A DNA stretch of 59,000 nt from Glandiceps talaboti. Its lineage: Eukaryota; Hemichordata; Enteropneusta; Spengelidae. The notes beneath the pieces were generated by a model. That model did no database searches. It was not told the DNA's origin and was given only the letters and a program-made list of their open reading frames with translations. Below are positions 49,097-59,000 of the stretch, piece by piece. Where the stretch lies: NCBI RefSeq assembly GCF_964340395.1, contig NC_135551.1, positions 23,249,503 through 23,308,502 on the forward strand, written 5' to 3'. Made by a program: the position numbers and the translations under genes. How positions within the stretch are numbered: position 1 is the first letter of the stretch; the number at the start of each line of letters is the position of its first letter.

Positions 49097-52000
49097 TAGG
49101 AGAGTAACCATAGTTCGGCATAACAGCGCTTCTGACCGATCGAAAGTTGTACAGTTATTACTAACATAACCAATTTACAATTGTGGTTGTTTCATGCACG
49201 TGATTGTATTCAATATACAGACAAGGTCTGGGAAATGAAAACACTACGGAATTAATTTTTCCAATTATGGTTTTGAATATATAACTTGTGAATGAATTTA
49301 CGTCAGTTTCCTAAATGGTTGTGGGTATGTCTTTATGTACTTTGAAAACGAAATACTGTTAGCCGGAATATCAACGTACTTCCACTCATTGCAACACGAA
49401 TCGCGTTTAGGTATTCGCTTACAACGACCACTCTATCCCCGCTTGAGTTGTGATTGTACTCGATAAAATTCTCATTATGACAAAAAGATAAGGGTCCTGC
49501 CGTTGTAAATGTTGTCTTTGATACGCTATAGTAACCCACACCAATAAATTGGAGATGATATTTGGAGATCTACCTCCCTTTGTATACCAATCCACTAGTC
49601 TTTATAACACTTACCTGCAAAAAAGAAGGGCGGGGACGATTGGGTATGTGAGAAATGTTTCTTTCGGATGATCGACCTGATCCTGGCGTGAGCAAAAATT
49701 CCGTTAGGACAAATAGTAGTTTATTGTGCTCATTGTAGAAACTTACTTGAGCCTAATGAAATGCTTCGTTGGAGAAAATTGATACATTCCACGTATGAAA
49801 TCGACAACAGAAAATTACACGCCAGAGATGTAGGTTTCGTTACATACACAATGGGAGACGACATTTGAAGGCCATGCCGATCATAATATCAATAATCCTG
49901 GACTGGAGAATAAGGGGTATTGTTCCCCCAAAGGACGAGTTTATTAGAGAAAATGACACAAGACAAGAGAAAAGTCACCCCAAATGTTCGTGTATATTTA
50001 TTGAAGGTGGATTTCCCAGAGCATTGAACAATGAAAAAAATATGAACCCTGTGTTGGTTGCATGGTTACTGTACGTCATCCGTTTACCCGGCCGAACGCT
50101 TTTCTGTGTCGCGTTATGTTGAACGCTGCCATGTATTGGTGGGAAAATTTCACCAAATATAGAGAAACGAGACTCGCTAGCATTCTTTTGAAAAGAAGAC
50201 CCAATGCACGATCTATTCACCCCGAAATTGTCAATATGTTGAAGTTGAGTTTGCGCACGCTTCACGGAAGAGTGGGAAAAAATGTTCGACGAACAAAGAA
50301 ATTGTGATTTCATGGGGTTTCTCACCAGGACCCTTAAAATGCTAGTTTCCCACACCGAGCATCATTTTGGCTCGGAGAAGGAAGGGGAACACTTGTCTAA
50401 AGTGAGTGTTATTTAGCTGTGTTATATACGGTGAGTCGAAAGAGCTATTCGTCAGACCACACCATAAATTTGCCATATCCTATCTGAAGATTTTGACTTG
50501 TCTGTATTACTAAACATCCTTGGAGTCTTCTATTTTTGCTTAACCACAGAAAGTGATTCCTAAGACATTCACCACATCGCTCTTGTGGTTTTTTTTTCAG
50601 TGGATGCTATATTTAGAATGAGGAGGGCCACTCATCGCTATTTTGTAAGCCAGGTGATGAGACTTTTTTTTTTTTCTTTTTCTTTTTTTTTATCTAACAC
50701 CCTTTTCTCTCTTATCACATCATACGTATGTCATCCTACTGTCACTGGCAATACGTTGAATGCCTTGACAGGCGGGCAGACTAACACATGATATTAATCT
50801 CTTTTTATGGGCATTGACCGTGATTAAGTGTAGAGAAATAGACATAAAACAATAAGAGTTTGACTGCGATGGAGTTAATTGTCGGCAGGTGGTTACAGTG
50901 GTTTCAGAAGATCCGCATCCCAAGCCTTAATTAAGTTAAGGGGAGTAAATTGTTTTGTCGTGAAAAGTATATCGCTATGGATGCAGATTGTACTGCAAAC
51001 CAATTACCTCGGTTAACGTACCATAAGCTTTGCTCGTTTGGAATAGGCAATAGGGGTAGCAGTGGTCAAACTATTATGAAACACACAGCTAATGGTCGCC
51101 ACGGCAATTCCCAAAATGATCATAAATGTTTTCTTGAGATGAAACATTGGAAGAATCTCCTTTCTTAGAAAAGGGTTCTCCCTCTTAAAGTGTCCGTGTG
51201 ACAGCAAACGATTTAAGGAGATGTTTTCAAATGAAAAGAGACGTAACAACGCTTTAGAAATGAGACACGGGACATGTTCCTTTTGAAATGGACAATACTG
51301 TACATTTCATTTAGCTTTCGACTGGTGAATAAGTAGTGAGGGTAATCTAGGAAGACGGTGGAAACGTATTGGACGTCAAGCAAGCTTCGGTAAAGAGTCG
51401 TCTTGTATTTCTACTATCGGGCAGTGCTATGGAAGCATTCAACCCGCGTTCCGTTAAACTCTTGTAATGTCGAAGTAACGAAAGTTTTATTATATTAATC
51501 AAACAATGAAAGATACAACAACCCGTATAGTATGCCACGATTATCTTTTCTTTTTTTCAATAACCATATCTCATCATGTAGTCAATTTCAAGTAGTGAGC
51601 TGCCCGCAGCTTAACTGTTCTAATTTGGGTGTCTTGTTTTGTCCGTTTCAAAGCCTTTCGTTATCTATGTGTTCCTTTCATGTGTTAATTGACGGCCGAC
51701 AAAAGACTTGTCGGGGGCTCAGCGCTAGATGTGTCTTGGTGATCCTCTTGTATGACTCGACTAGCAAATTACACCGACAAGGCGAAACACAGATTTTTTT
51801 TGTCGCAATCGGTGAAATCCGAAACTCAGATTCACCCTTTCAAATTCAGTTTTAATAGGTAGAGTATGGTCATTTTTCCAATCTCGGCCGATTAGAACTC
51901 CTCGAAAACTAGCTGAGAATTTGGACCGCCTTTTTAAATCACCCGTATTAAATTAATCTTTTTGACTAGACTTGGACGAACAATACGGTAAAAATGGCAT

Positions 52001-55000
52001 TACGAACTTAAAGACTCTCGAATGTTTGGCATTGATTCAACACTTGTCATTATTTGATGAACCTGTATTAACATTGACTTGGAAAGAGATCCGTACCATA
52101 ATCTGATCTACTTACAAACAAGACTTTCGACTTGAATGATGAATCATGGTACTTGTGAATTATTGCACAATCGTCCCCTTTTCTCTCTAACGAAGCCGTC
52201 CAGTCACTGGTTTCTTCTGGTGAATGTATCTTAAACAGGTGTCCAATCTCCCCCAAAATGGATCACATTCAAAAGGCAAAGCCGATTGAGCCAAAAGCTC
52301 TGAAAGAATCAGTGTAGCGTCCAAATCTTGGCAAAGTGTCACCGTTGTGCTGGTGACGTAAAAACAGTCAAATACTACAGATTTGCTTGATTGTTCTGGC
52401 ACCTTGTATGGCAATACTTAAATTGATTTGTGGAAATTTCCCCACTGGACTTCCAATGCCTAAATTTACAATACACTTCTTTTTTCTTCACTGACTTCGC
52501 CATTCCATATTTCCCCGAACGATACAGAAGAAACGACGTGGGCTTTTTGATTGCATATTTAAGACAAATTACTTTTGAGAACGCACGACATTCTGAACAT
52601 TTTTACCTTATAGTATTTCTTTATAGAACGAAAGAAAGTGTTGCCTTTTCGAGTGAAAGTCATATAGTATGAATAATTAAAACTACAGTTGGAAGATTGC
52701 TTTGGTTCAGAAACTCTATCAAACACATCGATAAAATGCCCAGACATTTTCAATCTGGACATAATGTCGATGTTTGCAGTACAGTATTATCAATACATCA
52801 AGAAATTTCATGGTAGCGATGTCTATTTCCCTCGCACGGTATTTTTTTTTTGGGGGGGAGGGGAAACTGAATTGAACTTATGGGGAGTTTTCTCATCCGG
52901 TATTACGCGCGCGCACACAGGTATGACAGTAGGTGTTGCAGCCTTAGAAAAATGCTCTAGTTGTAAATCATGCTTCGGAAATTAATTATATATATATATT
53001 TTTAAAGTTGTAATCATTGAGTAATAATCGGTAACGATGCAGAAACTTGTGGGCTTCCGTACTTTAGATTTTACGAGCACTAATTGTGTTGCAATCATCG
53101 CGCTGATCTTTGATTGAATAACTGTATTTTAAAATATTGCTTTTTAGTATACATACATGTATAGCCCATGTACGCTGAAGACAATCAGAAACTATATCAG
53201 GGCTCAAGTCCCAAACCGTACACTCATACACGCCAATGCCTGGGGATTATTCAACAGTAATAAGTCCTTCCTTCTATGCACCGAGACGATCAAATACTAT
53301 ATATTTATATTGAGTCAAGAAAGCAATTACTGCTTCGGCCACAGATGACAAAAAGCAAGACAGATAAATGGATAGTTTGGACAAGTAATCGAGTCTTTTC
53401 TAGCAAGCGTCAGGTGGATGCATGCAGTAGCCTTTCTGTTGGCAACAATACGACGTCTCCCCACACCAGATAGCTATTGTGTTTGCTCAGTTACTTCAAC
53501 TTTGCAGAATGCGAGGTCAGACCGTCAATGCAAAGATGTCATTGTTGGTAAAACAACCGTGCTAGGAACTTAAGATAAAAACTTAACACCACTTCGAAAT
53601 ACTTTTTTTGACCACGGAACTAGGAGAATGAAGCAAAGAGATAGCACGTGCAGTTTTGAATGCGAATAAAACCGCCCGCTGTTCGTCGCAATGGTTGATA
53701 ATGATAACGTCTACCGATTACCTAGTGTTGATTTCCTATCGACAGCTTCCTTCCAATGGCCCCAGGGCGATATTTTCCGCATCACTTCTCCGAATTCGTA
53801 AACCGCTACAGCTGAGATGAAGAATTGGTTCTTTAGGGCAACGAAACCAACTTCTGTTTAGACGTTATTTATTTTTTTGTTGGGGGCACAAAAAAGTGTG
53901 CTATCAGATGTCGGATTCACATTTGCCCGACCGTTACTACTAAATTACTACCTACATTCAATTGAAAGAATTTTTTTATTGAAATTATTGAGGGACTGAC
54001 CAATTCCTTACAAACTTGAGTTAATCTGATTCGATTAAGACGCTTTAAACTTAAACAATCAGCAAAATTGATTCTTTTACTTGGCTGCCATCGATTAGAA
54101 CTCTAGTAATTGAATTGGTGCATGGCCAGCCAATCACAAAATGCGTGTCTAGTGATGCGCGCGCAAATTGAAAATTGCAATGATGTCTGCATTCATCATG
54201 TAATTTCGTCGTATTTTAAGGCTGTCATTTCAACTTTAAAAGTGTTAATAGACCTAAAGTAAACTTATTCGTAACACAATATATCTACACCCCCTTAAGC
54301 ACCATGAATGGCTGGAGCTCAATAAAGAACAAAAATATTTACAACGGGGAGGGAAATAAACAACCTTGTCAAAAACAAATGTCGTCATCAGAGGAATTTT
54401 AAGCAGTTTTACTTCGAAGGAATCTAAACGATTTATCGTAAACCTAGACAAGTAGTAACACGCCATTCCTTTCAAATTAAAGAAAATGACATATTCTTTT
54501 CCCACTACCTTCTGTGACATCAAGACCAATGGTTTATATTTGACAATGGTAACTATGGTTGGCAATGCGATGCATATTATTTTCCTACATCAATTTTTCT
54601 TTAAAGTAACGATTTCAAATACATATTTTTGACTTAACAATTATGAGTTTTATTTTTCTTGTCTGTATTCGTGGGAACTTTGTGGTAATGAGAAAAATAA
54701 GCGACAATTCAAAAAAAAATTGTTCATCAAATTTCAGTTTTGACTGCCGTTACGTACTTACCACATCTCTATGATTTACTTATAATAGAGTCCTGGCACG
54801 TGAGACAATTTAAGAAGAACAAAGAAAACTCGTAAATTAGATATGTCAATCACTTTTAATTATCTACGATGATGACCAGCATAAAGTCATGTAAATTTCA
54901 GCGCGGTGTCAATTAATTAAACGGTCCCCAGTGATTTAAGTATTTGGATTCAACTTTTGATTAGTTATCTGTGTCAAGTAGAAAAATATGAATGAAAATC

Positions 55001-56965
55001 GACCCCTATGTATGTATCGGAACGATAAAAAATAATCCACCAGTATACAAACAAGGATACGGGCCGGCGTCAATCGGTTCCGACCGATGGAATGCCCTTC
55101 AAGTTTCTCGTCCTCACTCTGACCATGTCGAAGAATCCTTTGTCTCAAAAAGTGTCGCACGCGCCGTAAAAATGTTTAGTACCGCGCTTTACGAGCGAGG
55201 TGAAAGCGTAGTCTATGGGGGTCTATTTGTGGTGTAGTTCATATACAGACATCATTATCATAATAAACTCCTACAATATGTTGTTAACGTTTTCATTTAC
55301 TGATTATTTTAGAATGATATGAACGCTTCGTGAACCATAAAGGAATAAAGGAACGAACAAGCGAACGAAAACAAATCTCTGCCCGTAGTATGATAATTTT
55401 TTTTTAAAAATCCGTATTTTGGATATTCAATTAAAATTAGTTGCTACACCATTTCAAGATTAGTTATACATGTAAACTCCTTCCGTTTTCCCACTTCATT
55501 CGATCGTGTTTTTAATAACAACAATTTTTGGTTCTCGAAAAATTTCAATAATTATTAGAATTGAACATTTAGTATACTTACAGAGCCGAGAAGTATTGCA
55601 ACTTTGAGCGGATCGGTGTATCGACGTTGCCGAGATACACAAGTATTGAGCGAAAGTTCTCTTATCGTATATATGTATATGTCTTTAGACGATTAACGGG
55701 TTCTCGTTATGTTATAGCAAACCTGTTAGACCAATATTTGTTTTACCGTACCAGGAAAATAGGGAATATTTGTTCTGTCACTCAATGGTTTAGAAAGTAA
55801 ACAAAGCCCCACACGTTTTACAATGCGTGTCCCTATACCAAACAACGAGAAAGTGGAAAACGGTACATGTTAAATTTTAACTGGGAGGCTATTTGTCGAT
55901 ATCACTATGTCGATTTCCCGTATGTAACGAACATTTAATAATTGAACAAATATAGACTCAATTATCGAGGATAGAGAATACCTTTGGGCGAAGCTGTTTC
56001 GAATACACTGTATGTGTGTATATATATATTAAACATGTGGTCTTGTTGTTACACCTGGACGTTTCGCACGCTCATTATGCGAAACGAATAGGCAGTTAAA
56101 GACCCTCTTTGGCGATTTTAAAGACCGTTGAGTATTGACCAACTTGTTGAAAAAATCATCAACTAAATTCAACAACAATGAAGCGCTAAGAGGTTTAAGG
56201 GGGCTTTTGCAATTAGCAGCCTGGGTAAAGATGAATCGAATCTTGATCATTTGACTAACATCTAACATGTTCTATGTAATCGGTCATATCACTTACCATT
56301 AAAAAAGACGTCTTTCTGTTAAATACCGCCCCGAAACCAGATTAAAACATTTTAGTATCTCTCGTGCAAGTCCTCTTTTCTGGTACCGTCGGCACAAACT
56401 TCTTAAGGATTCGAAAAGAACTAATCTAGTCATTCTAATTCTAATTTTTTTTTTAAAACCGAAGACCTCGTGTATGTACATGTAAAATGTAATTGTTGTA
56501 CTCTTGACAACGAGGTGTTGGGGTGGACTCGTCGGAGAGCATTCAATCTGTATGCTCAAATCTGTGTTCGCTTTCAACTTGAAGTGTTATGAGTCGAGCG
56601 TGTGTCGCACACTCTGAGAGGATAACAGAAACACCGTGACAAAAATAGGTAAAATATTTGCCGATATTTTAAACTAAGGTTTGTCATATTATCTGTAAAT
56701 GAAAGTACATGTATATCGTATTCAGATTACGGTTTCTTCACATTTTTGACCGTCGTCGTGCAAACTCAAGTTCACTTCTTCTTACGAAAAAAATGTCAAT
56801 AGTAGTAATAGTACAATAATGATTTTGCCTGGGAGGTGTTGCGAAATATATAAAAATGATAAAAATTATCGTTGCTGTTTGTTCATGATTTAACACTACT
56901 ATTAATAGCTACTGAGAGTAATAAGAGATGTGCACCGTGCCGCACAATATTGTTGATACTACGTA

Positions 56966-57150
56966 GTTGTAATTTACCCTGCGTAACTCTGGCACGGGAC
57001 TAACGAAGGCACATGTACACGACTGTAATTTAACCTACGTACCGAAGGTACATGACTGTAATTTAACCTACGTACCAAAGGTGCATGACTGTAATTTATA
57101 ATTATCCTGCGCAACGAAGGCACAGGACTGTAATTTACCCTGCATGACGC
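56966..57150. repeat. ~33-bp minisatellite, about five copies
   Basis: GACTGTAATTTA anchors at about 56968, 57024, 57057, 57090 and 57129. Two copies are exactly 33 bp apart and the others carry insertions. Each unit has a CCTACGTACCGAAGG-type segment. Confidence 0.88.
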
Positions 57151-57380
57151 ACTAGACAAAAAAACCAACAACTTGCCTTGTGGGATTAATTGAACATGAT
57201 ACATTTGTAATACCAACTTAAACTCTGGATTGACTTGTGTTATCGTATTCAATTTTGTGATGGTTTTTATAATACAACGATATGAACAATTGTATTCCTG
57301 CTTTATAGTCACTTTGATGAACTGTTCGCGAATATTTTGGTAATTTTACGCCCTAGGCTTTATGAATATTTTTACCGCAC

Positions 57381-57524
57381 ATGCATGTATGTATGTATGT
57401 ATGTATGTATGTATGTATGTATGTATGTATGTATGTATGTATGTATGTATGTATGTATGTATGTATGTATGTATGCATGCATGCATGCATGCATGTATGT
57501 ATGTATGTTTGTTTGTTTGTTTGT
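57381..57524. repeat. (GTAT)n-(GCAT)n-(GTTT)n microsatellite
   Basis: GTAT repeats, then six GCAT copies, then GTAT and GTTT. It lies 128 bp before the exon 3 acceptor. Confidence 0.96.
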
Positions 57525-57652
57525 CAATCTAGGCAGGTAGATATATAGATAGGGAGGGAAGGACTGCTAATCGAAACCATTTCATTTTAAGAGATTCACA
57601 TTGATAATTATTTTTCTGACTAATCGTTCTGTTTTTCTTCTTTTCATTTTAG

Positions 57653-59000
57653 GTGATCATCGTTACGTATGCAATTATTGTTGGAAAGTATTTCGTTATC
57701 CAAACACACTCAAAGCACACATCAGATTTAAGTGTACCAAGAACAACGCTATCAACTCCTCTAGCAACGCAACTCATCACTCAAACGAAGCATCATCTCT
57801 TGTAACCACGGCAACCCACAGTCGACAGAGTGACAACGTCATGGGAACATCAGGAGGAAGTCATGCACACAATCGAGATGACGCAATAGTGTATCGTCGT
57901 CATAGTAACCCTAAAATCACACCCCATTTCAACTCTTCGCTACTGAGCCCAACTGTTAGATCTGCTTTCAGACCGCATGCGCAGTCAGCCTCAAGTTTAC
58001 CAAAAGACCATCATCTGAGACAAGATAGTGATAGAGCCATTATAAGAAAAATCGAGCATCACCCTGTTACCTTGACAACGCCAGTAGTGACTAGTTGCCC
58101 TTCTATATCAAGCCATCACATCGGAACCAGTCTCCATGCGAACGGAGATATGAAAAAATTATTCACAACTCCGGCTTTTCCCGTGGATAAATCCGTCAGC
58201 TACACGAACGTGGGACAGTTACTCCCGTACCATATTCAAGAGAGGTCATTAAGTCATGGACATACACCCCACAAACCATACGAGAAAAGCTGTTGTCCAC
58301 TCTATAGCCAGTCTACACACGTACACGGCAACTTGTCTTTCTCGGGAGGACTGGAGAGAAGTTTGGAGCATGCGCACTATACAGATTATCATCCGTCTTA
58401 TCCGTTTTATCATCAACAAACATACGAGATGCACTCTCAGTCACTTCGAACCTACAATTCCGTACTGCCAGTGCACACAGGCGAATATTTGACGTCGAAT
58501 TCACATTACTTGCCATATAAGGTACCATATCCTACCACCCTCAAATACCCCGAGCCTTTCAACTTCGTCACCCCGTCGGAGGAATACTCCAGATTCAAAA
58601 TGTCCAGTATAGACAGTGAAATCGCTATGCACACTCAGCCTGTTCTTTTGAACGACCACCAGAGGGCACTTCAACAATCGTCCCTGAGCACCAACAAGAA
58701 GAAGGGACACCTGTGCATCTACTGCGGAAAGTTGTACTCTCGTAAATACGGACTGAAAATTCATCTACGTACGCACACGGGGTATAAACCTCTAAAGTGT
58801 AAGGTGTGCCTTCGTCCATTTGGTGATCCCAGTAATTTGAACAAACATATTCGTCTGCACGCAGAGGGTGAGACCCCATACAGGTGCGAATATTGCGGGA
58901 AGGTCCTCGTTCGCAGACGTGATCTAGATCGCCATATAAAATCCAGACATCCGAATGAAGCAAAGAAGAAAGAAGCCGAAGATGCTAAAACCAGTGACAG
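57653..59000 (+). CDS. PRDM13: PRDM13 exon 3 (zinc fingers), 3' end beyond window
   Basis: The exon is open for 448 codons to the window edge. The acceptor cattttag|GT restores a GGT codon with exon 2. Finger 1 (57664-57735, YVCNYCWKVFRYPNTLKAH) is of C2HC type, Cys-X2-Cys-X12-His-X4-Cys, as in vertebrate PRDM13. A linker of roughly 320 residues follows, rich in His, Ser, Tyr and Thr. Fingers 2-4 are C2H2: 58708-58776 (HLCIYCGKLYSRKYGLKIH), 58795-58860 (KCKVCLRPFGDPSNLNKH) and 58879-58950 (YRCEYCGKVLVRRRDLDRH). Fingers 2-4 are almost identical to my recollection of vertebrate PRDM13, which fixes the orthology. A basic and acidic tail (KKKEAEDAK) begins at the window end. The stop codon is outside. 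Confidence 0.96.

Larger units (their letters stand above)
41192..57652 (+). other. PRDM13 intron 2 (16461 bp)
   Basis: No other gene was recognised. The longest open frames (for example 47735-48052 and 49975-50355) show no domain. Contents include TGACGTCA at 43585-43592, compound trinucleotide repeats at 48766-49096, a (TA)n stretch near 52985, a 33-bp minisatellite at 56966-57150 and a GTAT/GCAT microsatellite at 57381-57524. Confidence 0.75.

Noticed and set aside
48741-49169. Poly-His, poly-Ser, poly-Pro and poly-Met open frames (also 25062-25370)
   Set aside because: Trinucleotide repeat artefacts in all frames.
58249-58963. Antisense open frames across the last exon, up to 112 codons
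   Set aside because: They are shadows of the PRDM13 zinc-finger coding sequence, which is the real frame.

Overview
This window looks like AT-rich nuclear DNA from an animal. It has spliced genes with GT-AG introns, introns up to about 16 kb, hyalin-repeat (HYR) and C-type lectin domains, a PRDM zinc-finger gene, and very abundant simple repeats. HYR/lectin proteins together with a clear PRDM13 orthologue suggest a marine invertebrate. A deuterostome (hemichordate, cephalochordate or echinoderm) is my best guess, but the sequence alone does not settle it. I see no bacterial, phage, CRISPR, rRNA or tRNA features.

Left part (1-14335, minus strand): one secreted-protein gene, incomplete at its 3' end. 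Reading leftward it has a signal-peptide exon (14335-14245), two exons that together make one C-type lectin-like domain (12159-11982 and 11133-10931), and then an array of at least eleven HYR exons. The HYR exons alternate between two types (A and B). Each A+B pair sits on a tandem DNA repeat of about 2.0 kb that fills 1 to about 10869. All HYR exons are phase 1-1 and open, so any number of them splices in frame. Two neighbouring units are almost identical by eye apart from single-copy microsatellite steps. The predicted product is signal peptide - CTLD - (HYR)n, an extracellular adhesion or recognition molecule whose length can change by unit duplication.

Middle (14336-26792): no gene recognised. 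It holds many microsatellites, a 55-65 bp tandem repeat (16071-16310), and a 118-bp copy of the signal-peptide exon region at about 19261-19378 that lacks the start codon.

Right part (26793-59000, plus strand): the PRDM13 orthologue, head-to-head with the lectin gene. Exon 1 (26793-26987) and exon 2 (40942-41191) encode the PR domain. Exon 3 (57653 to the window end) encodes four zinc fingers separated by a long His/Ser-rich linker. The stop codon lies beyond the window. Introns 1 and 2 (14 kb and 16.5 kb) hold minisatellites, microsatellites and a perfect 32-bp palindrome, but no other gene I can support. The two genes have no evident functional link: PRDM13 is a neural transcription regulator in vertebrates, and the lectin-HYR protein would act outside the cell.
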